Of a stretch of 64,000 nt of DNA, positions 30,480 through 42,773 are shown piece after piece. The stretch is from Eurosta solidaginis (lineage: Eukaryota; Arthropoda; Insecta; Diptera; Tephritidae). The position numbers and the translations under genes were made by a program. Each line of letters starts with the position of its first letter. The stretch's first letter is position 1. Below the pieces are notes generated by a model. The model did not search any database. It was not told the DNA's origin and saw only the letters and a list, made by a program, of their open reading frames with translations. The stretch spans positions 158,244,426-158,308,425 of the forward strand of contig NC_090323.1 of the NCBI RefSeq assembly GCF_040869045.1, in the 5' to 3' direction.

Positions 30480-31394
30480 TGATTTTTAATAATCGGGGAT
30501 TGCCCGTATTGCTTTTTTTTAAATGTATGAAAACATTTATTTGAAGCAATTTTTTAATTTTATAATTTATTTAATAATTTGGGAAAAATTTAAACAACTT
30601 GACATCAGGACGGACAAGGCGACAGCTGTTTCGATTATACCTTGTAAATCTCTTCAAAGCCTTTTCTCCCGGGAGTGGGAGTCGAACCCGCACTCCTACG
30701 ATAGTTGAAATGGTTATAAACGCATTCAGCTACGTCATGCCTTAGTTGTTGTAAAGTTTTTCCCAATTGCCTTCTTTTTTGCATATTTTAATCTTTTACA
30801 CATTGCATACTTCGTATGCAATTATGTGTTAAAGCTATGCTTGGTACGGCGGTTTTCAAAGAAACTTTGGTTTTTTTGCTGTTTTTGTTCTATTTATAGA
30901 ACTACAACGAATTAACCAACTTTGTCTGTTTGTATGATTTTTAATAATCGGGGATTGCCCGTATTGCTTTTTTTTTTAAATGTATGAAAACATTTATTTG
31001 AAGCAATTTTTTAATTTTATAATTTATTTAATAATTTGGGAAAAATTTAAACAACGTGACATCAGGACGGACAAGGCGACAGCTGTTTCGATTATACCTT
31101 GTAAATATCTTCAAAGCCTTTTCTCCCGGGAGTGGGAGTCGAACCCGCACTCCTACGATAGTTGAAATGGTTATAAACGCATTCAGCTATGTCATGCCTT
31201 AGTTGTTGTAAAGTTTTTCCCAATTGCCTTCTTTTTTGCATATTTTAATCTTTTACACATTGCATACTTCGTATGCAATTATGTGTTAAAGCTATGCTTG
31301 GTACGGCGGTTTTCAAAGAAACTTTGGTTTTGTTGCTGTTTTTGTTCTATTTATAGAACTACAACGAATTAACCAATTTTGTCTGTTTGTATGA
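30480..31394 (-). repeat. tandem pair of a tRNA-like repeat, 457-bp period
   Basis: Two nearly identical 457-bp units follow each other (30480 and 30937 starts). On the minus strand each has an A-box-like TAGCTGAATGCG (30721-30732 in unit 1) and an exact B-box GGTTCGACTCC (30678-30688), the spacing of a tRNA gene, so a tRNA-derived SINE head is likely. Each unit also carries a perfect hairpin TTGCATACTTCGTATGCAA (30803-30821 and 31260-31278). Only a handful of substitutions separate the units, so the duplication is recent. Confidence 0.78.
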
Positions 31395-31451
31395 TTTGAA
31401 AAAATTTTTCCCAAATTATTAAATAAAATTTAAAAAAAATGTTTAAGTTAA

Positions 31452-32265
31452 ATGGTTTTATTGAAAAGAATACTTACATTAAGTAGTAATAATACTAAAA
31501 GCTCGAAAATAATTAGGTAGGTCCTAGGTACTAGTATCACACTCCTCATCAATCCACGGCGTTGATCAGACAATTAAATAAAAGCGTTAGACGCCCTCAA
31601 AATTTCTATTGATAGTCATAAGTAAGACCAACTGATCCTTAATCAGGTTATGCTACCCTTCACATTTTTAGAAATTTCACGGTCCCAACGCTAGAATGAT
31701 GAGGGGTGTAATGACTAGTACCTAGGACCTACCTAATTATTTTCGAGCTTTTAGTAGTATTATTACTTAATGTATGTAAGTATTCTTTTCTATAAAACCA
31801 TTTAAGTTAAAAACAATTTTTTAATCATTTTATTTTCAAGTTCTTAGTCTTTATTTAATTGCCTATTATTTCTAATTCTATTTAGTTGATTTAGTGACTT
31901 ATTATTACAAGGACTTTTTTCTGAAAATTTGTTCAAACGAAGTCCTTAATACACAATCCTTCCAAAGACTTTACTCGACTCTGCGCCACGTATGCTTGTC
32001 CCTCCTCCAACTCCAAAATATTTTGATGTCACTTCTACCGGACTGTATGTAATATTTGTTCCAAATATGAGTCAAATCGGACCACAAATACGATTTTTTT
32101 TGAATATTTTGATCCATGCGCCACCTATCAGAGTTTTTTTCTTATTACATATTGCATTGTCATCGCGTTCTGAACTTGTTTCAACCTTGTAGCTTATCGG
32201 GCAGCTACTTAAATTTCAATTATAAAATTCTGTTCGCTACACAGAGTCAAGCTAAATAAAACAAT
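31452..32265 (+). mobile_element. TTAA-flanked palindromic element, copy 1 (814 bp)
   Basis: ATGGTTTTATT at the start and AATAAAACAAT at the end are inverted, with TTAA outside each (31448-31451 and 32266-32269). The first 360 bp form a large palindrome (arms about 31443-31565 and 31686-31809). The tail holds one CAAATATGAGTCAAATCGG module with a decayed TGCGCCACCTA box. TTAA targets are used by piggyBac and Sola3 elements; no transposase is present here. Confidence 0.75.
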
Positions 32266-32339
32266 TTAAAAATAGGTAGGTACTTTGTGTGAGGATGCAG
32301 TTTCACGTTTTTTGTGGTCTGCATGTAAAAACTATGACC

Positions 32340-32885
32340 ACGAATCACTTATTTCAACAATATATGACGTAAGCGTAAGTATTTGATGAAATTTTAAGCT
32401 TCTAGCCGTTAAAAAGGGGACAGTTTATATGGGGTATATAATATATATGCAACAGATCTCCGAATTTTTCAGCCAACAATATTTCCTATATACGAAAGCA
32501 TTTGATGAAATTTGAAGCTTCTAGCTGTTAAAATGGGGCAGTAATTACGAAAAGCTTCTTATCTGAACAATCGGTTGTGGGGGATATATGCTATATGTAT
32601 ATACGACCGATCTGATCCATTTTTTCAGACAATAAATGTGCAATATACGAAAGAATATGGTGAAGTTTGAAGCTTCAATCTAATAAATTGAGGAAGATAC
32701 GCTGTGTCCGATCTGGCCGGTTCCGATAAATGTCTAATCGACACCTAAATATACCCGCTCACCAAATTTTATCAAGATATCTCAAACAATGAGGGACTAG
32801 TTTGCATACAAACAGACAGGCGGACAGACGGACATGATTCGTGACGAAGTTAATATATCATTTCATTTTCATGAAAGGTATAAAA
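32340..32885 (+). repeat. degenerate modular repeat (family V)
   Basis: Three modules of about 140 bp share ATTTGATGAAATTTGAAGCT-like words. The end has ACAGACGGACATGATTCGTG and CATGAAAGGTATAAA. It resembles non-coding dipteran repeats in style and has no coding frame. Confidence 0.5.
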
Positions 32886-33423
32886 AAACAGGACTAAAAT
32901 CCATTCCAAAATATTGGGGTTTCACTCACATGAGCGCCAATCGTGAAATGTTTTGTAGCTGATTAAATATTCGACTCTCGGTTTTAAATGCTAGAGTATT
33001 AGTTTTTTGCCTACTAATCGCTGTTAAACTATGGCATGTGCAACAACTTCGCATATATTCCACGCCTGCCCTCGGCTATAACATTGTAAGTGGACTAGTC
33101 AGGATGGATTGGAAAATACGCGCTTCTCACACATTACTATTACGCACACTTGCAAACACACATACATATTTCGAACACATGCACAAACATACATATGTTT
33201 TACAAAGTCGATGTGGGCGTTGTTAGTCAACAGGTGCTAAATCATCAATTTACTAGGTTAGCACGTTCAGTTAAAATTAAGTGTGCCATTGAAATGAACC
33301 CCTTTATTGCACAGCAATTAGTATGGCATGATTGATGGAGAGTGACATTTCAGAATGTTTAAGACTTTGTTGAGAAATAAAATGTTGTACATTTTTTTTT
33401 TTTTTGTCGAACATTAGATAATT

Positions 33424-33589
33424 TCGCACATAACATTAAATAAAAAAAAAAAAAAAAACAAAATACATTTTATAAATTTTTGAAACTCGATTTTTTCGAA
33501 AATCAAAATCGCACATAACATTAATTAATAAAAAAAAAACAATACATTTAATAAATTTTTGAAACTCGATTTTTTCGAAAATCAAAATG
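33424..33589 (+). repeat. two-copy tandem repeat of about 84 bp
   Basis: CGCACATAACATTAA, an A-run, then ATAAATTTTTGAAACTCGAT and TTTTTTCGAAAATCAAAAT occur twice in a row. Confidence 0.75.
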
Positions 33590-33885
33590 TTTTCAAAGTT
33601 AAAGCTATTAAGTTTTTTCCGAAAATTTATTAATTTATCCTAACGTTTATTAAAAATTTTGTCTAAAAACAAAGTTTGAGTGTGGTGCATCGCTAAATTA
33701 AAAATACAACTATCATAATTTTTAGAAATTCAAATTATTATCGAAATAGTTCGAGTTTTCGAAGTTGTAATACTTTCGAAGGTTTAACATTTTCGGTACT
33801 TCGGTTTTATTAATGTAGAGCTTGATACTTTTTTGTCCTTTTTGAACGCTACAAAATTTTCCTTTATTCGATAACAATAGCCGTG

Positions 33886-34283
33886 TTTTTTTCACAAGCG
33901 TATACGTTTACGTTTGCGCGTGAAAAAAAACGCCTATCCTCGCTGAGGTAATGCTTAGGAGACCCATCTAGCGGCAGTGATTAAATACCTACAGCTACAG
34001 CACAGGGTGTACCGAAAAGCGGAGACACAACCCTCTGATGGCCATAGGGTATAACATAAAGCTGAATCAGTTCCGATGAATTGTGGACACACATAGAATA
34101 CATAGAATTAGTGTAGAGGGTGAAACAAAGACACATATTTCAGTTACATCTGAGTATAATGCGTATTGAAATTTAGTAGGACAAATTTTATGCGCAGCAA
34201 TTTCAGAGGTGTATTTAAAGTTCGTCGCTTAGCAGTCCATATAAAGTTTAAGCGTAAACGTATATAGAAGTAAAAAAAAACGC
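33886..34283. mobile_element. candidate MITE of about 400 bp
   Basis: CGTGTTTTTTTCAC with GTATACGTTTACG near 33887 is mirrored by CGTAAACGTATA with GTAAAAAAAAACGC near 34250-34280. The inverted match is imperfect, and a target duplication could not be fixed. Confidence 0.45.
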
Positions 34284-34289
34284 AGCTAG

Positions 34290-34640
34290 TATGTGCTATA
34301 CAAATAGCATCCAATTGAAAACAAAAATTGCCACAGCTTGCCTGCTAAGTTATTCAGGTACTTATATATCGAGTGAAGTGTTGAGAATAGTACCGCACGC
34401 TCCGCTACTTAAAACCGATTTGTATGTGGGTCATTTTACTAAAATAAAAGTTTTATTATTTTTTCGAAAGTTGATCTTTTTTCGCGAATCAAATTATTTT
34501 CGAAGTTAAAATTGTTCTTTTTATAATATCCGTTCACAGATATAAACAAAATATACATTTTTTATAGCATCCTATTGAAAACAAAAATAGCCACAGTAGC
34601 TGACAGCTTTCCCGCTAAGCTGTTCAATTACTTTCGAAAT
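34290..34640 (+). repeat. diverged direct repeat, about 266 bp apart
   Basis: ATAGCATCCAATTGAAAACA at 34305 and ATAGCATCCTATTGAAAACA at 34565 begin two similar segments that both continue with AGCCACAG-like and GCTAAG words. Origin unknown. Confidence 0.5.
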
Positions 34641-35911
34641 GGAGTGAAAGATTGAAAAGAGCAAGGCTCAACTTCTTCGAATCAACTTTCAACATGCGTT
34701 TGTGCGGCATTCCAGGTCAACGCATTTTATCAACTAATTTCACAAGGATAGATAAACAATCTAAGTTTTATAAATTGTATCTATTTATTTACTAGAGCTT
34801 AATTAAGCCTAGCTTATATCTATTTACAATGTATATTTTAGAAATCTTTTGAAATTTGAACTATTTTTGAAATTCCATCTGTTTTCAAGTTAATAGCTAT
34901 TCTATTTTCCTCAAGTTAACTTTTTTTATAACATTGGGAAATGCATAAAAAGAACTTTTCCGAAATCGGAAACCATTTCATCAAGTCATTCAAAATAAAT
35001 GTTAACAAAGAAATGCAAATCTCGCGACTAATATTTTTGTGAAAAATATTGAAAATATACTAAAATTTAACAAAACACAAGTACTTTGAAAAATCCAAAA
35101 ATTTGAAAAATGTTAAAAATAATCTACTTAAGTGATACGTATATATTTTATCAAGTTATTGAATATATATTAAAAAATGTATATCTTCAGATAAAAGTTC
35201 GAAAATTCATTTGCGATAAAATCAAATGATTAAAAAAAAAATTACACAAAAAAATTCCAAAATTTTCAAAAATATTTTTCTTCTGATATATAAAAAAAGC
35301 TCCGAAATTTTCTTTTATTAAAATTACGAATTTGAAAAATCTTAAGTGTTATATAAAAAAATATTTATAATATTTTACATCAGAAAAAAATTATTTAAAA
35401 AAGTCCTTAATTTTTAAAAATCCAAAACTCGCGATATGTATGTACATATCTGCAAAGGGAGTTTAAAAAAATATACAAAGTCGGGAAATGTTTCACCAAA
35501 TTGGTAAACAATTTTTTATTGTGATTATTTAGTAATAAAGTATTGCAACAAAAGAACAACAACACAAAATAGAAAAAAATTTTGAGTTACAAAAATAATT
35601 AAAAATTTAGCAAAATCCAACTAAGAACTGGTACACAAAGTTCTGCAAATTAAAGTAGTCAGTTTTTTTTAACTTTTATTTTTGTTAGCATGGAAATACA
35701 TATTTATATTAATGACAGGTAAATAAACTGTATAAATTTATACGTTGCTATTCATATAACCGAATTTTTCTGGAGAGACTCGGCATCAAGTTTTCTGCAA
35801 CGGTTTTATTCACTTCTAGCGACTCCGTTCGTCACGGTGTTCGTACTTCTACCACCAATGAAGCGCAAAACCGATCTTCGGTCAGTGTCATAGGAGTTTG
35901 TGAGTTTCGCC
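34641..35911. other. unassigned AT-rich stretch
   Basis: Very A/T-rich with TTCGAAAA words. No gene was recognised. Confidence 0.4.
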
Positions 35912-35925
35912 AGCTTTTTGTAAGT

Positions 35926-36309
35926 TACTTACTTACTTACTTAATTGGCGCTTAACCGTCTAAACGGTTATGGCAGTCCAACAAGGCGCGCTAGTCGCTC
36001 CTTCGCTCCTCCAACCGGCGCCAATTGATCACACCAAGGGAGTTTAAATCGTTTTCCACCTTCCAACGGAGTGGGGGCCGCCCTCTACCTCTGCTTCCAT
36101 AGGCGGGTTCCGATAGAAACACTTTCTTGGCCGGAGCATCATCTTTCATTCGCATAACATGGCCTAGCCAGCGCAGCCGCTGCGTTTTAATTCGCTGGAC
36201 TATGTTGATGTCTGCGTATAGGTCGTACAGCTCATCATTAAATATTCTTCAGTACTCGCCATCGCCAACGCGTAGAGGTCCATAAATCTTTCGAAGAACT
36301 TTTCTCTCG
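35926..36309 (-). pseudogene. 5'-truncated RTE-like LINE insertion with target duplication
   Basis: On the minus strand it reads VLRKIYGPLRVGDGEY, QRLRWLGHVMRMKDDAPAKK and GSRGRGRPPLRWKVENDLNS, the C-terminal block of RTE-type and similar LINE reverse transcriptases. It ends in an (AAGT)n tail. AGCTTTTTGTAAGT flanks it on both sides (35912-35925 and 36310-36323), a 14-bp target duplication. The reading frame is largely open to the end, so it is a fairly young but truncated copy. Confidence 0.82.
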
Positions 36310-36432
36310 AGCTTTTTGTAAGTAACATTGGGATTATTCGTCCAAATGTCTAACATTTTTTTAACGTAGCTCTTCGTTCGCATTCATTTTTGACGTTGTT
36401 GAAGGCTTGACTACAGAAGCTAATATATTTTT

Positions 36433-37140
36433 AACAAGTAAAGGTGTCTAAGTTCGGGTGTAACCGAACATTATATACTCAGCGTGAGCTTCAATTGTAC
36501 ATTTCATTTCAGATAAATTACTTTTCTACATAACACGTGGCACCGCCCGTTTAAAAAAAATGTCTCCCCATTTCCTCTTACAATAAAACTTGATTAGTGA
36601 AATATCATTGATTCAAAACTATTTTCGCTAAGTTGTAGCTTATTATTCTAGTCTACGACCCTTTTAAACTTGTTTTATATCTAAGTTGCCGTGGTCTTTA
36701 ACCGATCCCGTCCATTTTTGCTGCTATAGGGAAAACTGTGTACCCAATTTTATTACGATCCGTTAATTTTTGTCGAGTTATGGCTCCCGAAACATATAAA
36801 ATTGCTTAGTCATAAAAGGGGCGGTGCTACGCCCTTTTTTGAAAATTTGAAGTTTTTCCTATTTATTGTTATAAATGCACTTAGGAAATTGAAATACCAT
36901 TGATACAAAGCTCTTTTTCGCTAAGATATAGCTTAATTTATTCGTCCACGACCCTTTTAAAAATCTTTTATATAAAAGTGGGCGTGGTCCTTGACCGACT
37001 TCGTTTCTTCAAAGCATTCCTTATAGTAAAGGCAACCTCTCTACCGAATTTTGTAACGATAGGTTTAACGATTTTTGATTTATGATTAATAATATTTGTA
37101 AAATTGATTTTATCACAAGTTTTTCAATTTTTTTCAAATT
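36433..37140 (-). repeat. family T2 repeat, truncated copy
   Basis: It opens ACAAGTAAAGGTGTCTAAG then the stem GTTCGGGTGTAACCGAAC and ATACTCAGCGTGAGC. The hairpin is identical to that of family T, but the inner modules differ. GGGCGTGG and GGGGCGGTG words occur at about 36820 and 36980. It ends without its far terminus near 37140. Confidence 0.7.
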
Positions 37141-38100
37141 TTTATCCAGAGTTGGGGAGTATGGGGAGTTCTAAATTTGCAGAAGTTTCTGTATCAGTCC
37201 TCATAAGACGAGTTGTCATGGAGTTCCCCGCACAAAGGAATTTTTATACACATATGTAGGTATTTCGAAAACGACATGTCCGACAAATTGCTTGACATCG
37301 AACTATTAAGAATGCGCCTGAGTATCAGTGTCACCCACAGCCTATGGCAGTGTCAGTGCCAAGAACCAAATGGCAGTTTCCGTACGTTCGTTTGTTTGCT
37401 CATGTTGATTATGTAGGCATACTTAATTGAGACAATGCTTTTAGAAACATGTATGCATGTATGTATAGTCATATGTTGAGGGAGTGGCCTGAGCAAGCAG
37501 CCCTTTTCCACAAGACAGTGAAGGGACTAGTTATGAATGAATTTTGTGTCCAGGTGCTTGGTGTTTTTAATGGCATAGTAATAATGGTATGACCATTTAT
37601 ATTAACATTGATAAGTTAATGGCTGTAAAAATGTCTACTACATAGCATGACATAAAATCTATAGACGTGAGAATATTTACATACTCAAATATATTTGTAA
37701 GTATGTGTGTAAAAATGTTTGTGTGCATAAGTGAATAGCAGTTAAAGTAGTTAAAGAGGTTGGGCTACGAAGCTTCGAAGTCAAACATGCAGAATAGGAC
37801 ATTTTTTTATAATTGCACAGGTCGAATGTAAATATAAAACATCATAAGGGCAATCCTGTATATGAACATGTGCATACAAACAAAAACATAGTGAGTACGA
37901 GTCCACACAAAAACGTCCCACGCATTATTGTCTCCCCATGCATCGTAAAAATAAAGATTGAAAGATGGTCGGTCGGTTGGAGATGAAAAAAAAAACGAAT
38001 GAATTAGCAAACAAATTTTGTATTGAATGATGGAAATTGAACCTGTGGAACTATTTATACACCTTTTTCAATTTAAAATAGTTATTTTTGTTATTTTGTT
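37141..38100. other. unassigned intronic stretch
   Basis: No gene, RNA or clear repeat was recognised. Confidence 0.4.
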
Positions 38101-38630
38101 TTAAATCACTGAAGAGTTGAAAAATTAAAGGAACGTTACTTATAATCAGGGCTCTTAATAAATTTTTACATTGAAGTGCAAATCATAAAACATATACAAA
38201 ATTATATGTACACTGAAACTTTTTTAAATTGAAAAAAAAAAAAAAAATATTTTAAATTTTTATGGGCCTGCTTTAAAAAAAGTAACAGGAAATAACTTAC
38301 AAACTTTTAAGGAGCTGAATAATGAAAATTATAAAAAACAATTTCGAAAACGTGTCGCAAAAGATCTGAAAATTCGAAGTTAATAAAAGTCTTCATGAAA
38401 ATTTCCAAACTAATAAAAACCTGATATTTAAAATTCGAGTAATTTTTAAAAATCTAGCAGCAACAAAAATGATCTGCTAAACTTTAATGAATTGAATTAC
38501 CAATATCTATTATTTAAACCAATTTCGATATCGGTGTGGAAATTTTTTTTTATACCGAAGTTTTTAAAAGTTTTCATAAAAATGTCCAGGTTAATAATAA
38601 ATTGAATAAAAAAAGACTATCAGGCCTGTT

Positions 38631-39257
38631 CTGAATTCCGATTCCGATCAATTTTTTCGGAATCGAAATGGATTGGTGTTCTCAATTTCGATTCCGACCA
38701 AAAATTATCGGTTTGAAAAGTATTGCCTCTGAGCAGTCGGAATGAAACTTAATTGGCAGATTATACACAAATGTTGCGATATTTGTCTTTCAAATAATTT
38801 TTTTTTTTAATTCTTCATTTTATTTGGAAGAGTTGTATGTATTTTTTTGTTTAAATTTGAGTTAAATTGGCATAATAAATCTTTCTTTAAAAACTTCTAT
38901 CAAGAAATCTATTAGGCAAACAAATCGATGCTGATCGAAATGAAGTCGACCTGTTCTGAATTCCGATCCAGCGCATTTTTACGATTCGCACGCACAATAG
39001 CACGTCTTCTTGCGTCTGCGCATCCAAAAACCATATCTGCAGGCATTTTTTAATTAAAATAAAATTTTATGATACTTAAAACAAAACACATAAACAAAAA
39101 CAGCTGATTAAACTGGTTACCGAATCGGAATGAAAACGATTCGAAATCGACTTCGAATCGATTTTTTACAATCGGAATTGAGAACACCAAATAGAAACCG
39201 AGTCGAAATCAATGTCGTTTTACTTTTCATTCCGAGTCGGAATTCAGAACAGGCCTG
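38631..39257. mobile_element. MITE with CAGGCCTGTTCTGAATTC ends, 627 bp
   Basis: CAGGCCTGTTCTGAATTCCG at the left is mirrored exactly at the right end. Further inverted words TGGTGTTCTCAATT lie inside both halves. TAT flanks both sides, a possible 3-bp duplication. No coding frame. Confidence 0.72.
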
Positions 39258-39333
39258 TATGTAAAAATGTTTCGTAAACGTTATCGAAAAAACTCGAGAT
39301 TTCAAAATATTTCATGAAACTATGCAACTAAAA

Positions 39334-39735
39334 ATAAGTTTGTATGATTTTTAATAATCGGGGATTGCCCATATTGCTTTTCTAAATGTATGAAAACATT
39401 TATTTGAAGCAATTTTTTTTAATTTTATAATTTATTTAATAATTTGGGAAAATTATCAAGCATAGCTTTAACACATAATTGCATACGAAGTATGCAATGT
39501 GTAAAAGATTAAAATATGCAAAAAAGAAGGCAATTGGGAAGAACTTTACAACAGGCATGACGTAGCTGAATGCGTTTACAACCATTTCAACTATCGTAGG
39601 AGTGCGAATTCGACTCCCACTCCCGGGAGAAAAGGCTTTGAAGAGATTTACAAGGTATAATCGAAACAGCTGTCGCCTTGTCCGTCCTGATGTCACGTTG
39701 TTTAAATTTTCCCAAATTATTAAATAAATTATAAA
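39334..39735 (+). repeat. third tRNA-like repeat copy with inverted interior
   Basis: The left end (GATTTTTAATAATCGGGGAT on to TTTAATAATTTGGGAAAA) has the same orientation as the 30.5-kb units, but the interior is flipped. The A-box-like TAGCTGAATGCG (39563) and AATTCGACTCC (39607) are now on the plus strand, and the copy closes with a complementary TTTTCCCAAATTATTAAATA arm. The hairpin TTGCATACGAAGTATGCAA lies at 39479-39497. Confidence 0.75.
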
Positions 39736-42700
39736 AATAAGTTTGTTTGTTAAACTAAATGCTTCAAAAGATTTTTAAAGCAATTGTTTTAATTACAATT
39801 TATTAAATATTTTGGGAAAAATTTATTAACATGTATAACGAAAAGTATGTGAAGCAATTTCGAAAGCATTTTTTGTAAACTAGAAAATTCTAGAATTTTT
39901 TGTTTTTAATCTTGAAGCATATTTCGAAATCTAAAAGAACTTTAATGAAGTATATATTAAAAACTAGATTAACCAAATTTCGTAAAAATTCGAAACTTCG
40001 AGAAGTTCTTAAAAATGAAAAAAAATAAAAATAAATAAAAATTTAAATAAAAAAAATTCGATTTAATAACTAAAACAATATAAACTAGTTTCAACAACAT
40101 TTTTGCAAAGATTCTAAAAATTAAAAAAAGTTTTTTAGACGTCCTATGAAAATTTCAAAATTAAAAGAAATTTATAAATTGTACAACGAAAATTATGTTT
40201 TTGAAAATTCGAGAATTTTTCTTAAACTTTTATGAATATTTCGAAATAATAGGTAAATCAATTTCGAAAATGTTTGCGAAGGACTTAGAAAGCTTTTAAA
40301 AATTTACATGCAAATTTTCCCAAAAAAAAAACAAAAAAAAAATGAATTGTATAACGAAAACTATGTATATAGATATGGAAAATTTCCAAACTTCAAAAAA
40401 AACCTTATGAACTATATATCAAAAACTATATAAACGAATGTCGAAATCGTTTTCGAAAAAATTGGAAAATTAGGAAAATGCAGAATTTCGAGAAGTTTTA
40501 AAAAACCTTAAAATTTCTAAAAGAAAATATACTTTAAAGAATTCTAGAGTAAAAGATTTTCTACGGTCATGTTTCTTTTATCAAAACACAAGCATTATTC
40601 GAAATTTTTTTACGAGTAGTGTCACATTTAAGAATTTATTTTAAGCTTGTAAATTTGCCCTTCATTTGTGCGTTTAAGTGCAAAAAATACTACTGCTTTA
40701 CTTTACTTTTTTGTTTTTGTGTTTAAGTTATAACTGTCAAAAACAAAATCATTTCTGGCAAAGTAAACTAAAATTGAAAAGCAATATCGAATATGGCGCG
40801 TATTTACTCAACGGCAATGTGACATCCCACTGCGTATACGCAACATATTCATTCAAGCGTGCTATGTGTAAACAATAGTGATGCGACGGAGCTACGATAT
40901 CGATTTCGAAAGATTAAGAGCATTTAGCTTTCGATTTCATCTTCGTATTTGGTGGCACGGGCGCGAGGGAGTTGCTTATGAAAAAAGTGTTGAGGCTTTT
41001 AAACGCAGAATTTTAAACACAGAAGAGTTTGCAGACTATGATTCCGGATGTTGTTATGAGGTTTTACTAATTTTTTTTTTTTAGCAATTTAACCTTTACG
41101 GGGGTACTGGTACAATATGTCTCACCTTCACTCAAAATATTTTTTTTTACTTATGAAAACTTTTATCTAAATTGGCCACTACAAATTCTTTGTTTCATTA
41201 ATTGACCCAAACCATATTTGCTCTGTTATATCTAAGCATTCAAAAACTATTGAGAGAGCGGAGACAAACATAAAATGCGAAAGGGTTAAGCTGCGATTCG
41301 CAATTCAATTACGAATCAAATTTGAAAGATCTGATCTCGATTTCAGTTCTGCTAAACTCACTTCCGTGACGTCCCTATTATAAATGCAAGCCAAGCACAA
41401 CGAAGTAGAAGAATAAACCCAATAATGCCTTGCGAATGAGAGCTTATTTATTCAACTGAATGCTGCATTACAAAAGAGAAAAATTAGGAAGACATATTTC
41501 ATAAGTCTGCATTATTTTTTTCCGCATTTTCTTTTTGCTGCGGTCTGTTATTATTGCGGTTTTTTTTCGCGCTTTCACCCACTTGAAAAAAATTGGCAGC
41601 TTCATATAGTTGACAAAGGCAGGGGCGCTGGTTGTGTGTACGCCTTCATATAAAAATGAGAACTATTATTTTCTTGGTGCTCTCCAAATGGGACAAAAAT
41701 TAAATAGATATTTTTATTCACTGAGTTTATAATTTTTGCATTACATTGACGCTGACGGTCGAAAAAAATGTCTGAGCTTAATAAGTGCATTAAAGCTTTT
41801 ATTGACAATCGTTTTTTTTGTATGAACAGAAAAATTGTACCGACCGATGTGCTTGACGACCTTGCATGCAAAATCTTATCTTCGTAGGTATCCTGAAGGA
41901 ATTTTCGCAGAAATACCTGAGTAAGATGACTAAGTTCTCGGCGATGTTTGCTAATAACGCACTGCTGAAAAAATCCAATGTTACTAGGCAAACTTCTGTT
42001 GAACGCGCCTAAATATATTCCACATCGTTTGATTTAAAAAACTATAGAATACATACATATGTACATAACTGAGTAGAAAATGATGAGCAACAAAGGTAAT
42101 AGGCAATATTAAAAGGCAAGTTAGCTGAGAGGATAGAGTCATCTGCCTTTACACCAGTATGAAGTATGAATGTTGCAGATTTGGAGTTCAAAATTCAGCT
42201 TCCGAAAAGCTAGCTGAAGAAGAAGTGAAATTCAGAAACATGTTCTAGTAACGATCGCCGTGTGCAAAATTTGTAATTTTTCTCTAATTTGAAAACCGGG
42301 GAAAAAGGTATATTTAAACTGTATAACGAAAATTATGTAAACAACTTGCGAAAACGTTAACGAAAAAGTTGTAAAATTCGCGAGTTTTTGAGTTCGAAAA
42401 AACTTGAATGAATTCTTTTTGTTTTGTTGATTTTCCGACAGGTTGGATAAATTGATGTAAAATAGAAAATTTGGTTTGGAGGCAAACCGTATTCGGCGTT
42501 TGTCCATCTTCCAGCTTTGTTCTAACGAAAAATTACACCGAAACCGGGTTGTCTCCAAACCAAGGGATGACGGAAAATCGTTTCAATATACAACACTGCA
42601 AAAAATTGTAAGTCGAAAACAATCCAAACCAGTTCCAAAAACGTATTCGAAAAAATTAGAAAAGTCAAAAAATTTTAAAAACTCTTCATGCAAATTTTAA

Positions 42701-42773
42701 AATCAAAACACTTTTATGAATTGCAAAAGGAAAACTTAAAAAAAAAAATAATTAAAAAAAAATTTTAAGTTAA

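Noticed and set aside
30678..30688. Possible functional tRNA gene because of an exact B box
   Set aside because: The surrounding sequence does not fold into a cloverleaf with a normal acceptor stem, the unit is tandemly duplicated, and a third copy is rearranged; a tRNA-derived repeat explains it.
30803..30821. loxP-like site (ATACTTCGTAT core)
   Set aside because: Only the palindromic arm word is similar; the 34-bp arrangement with an asymmetric spacer is absent.
41602..41991. 129-residue open frame on the minus strand
   Set aside because: No domain, splice context or similarity recognised; composition fits chance in A/T-rich DNA.
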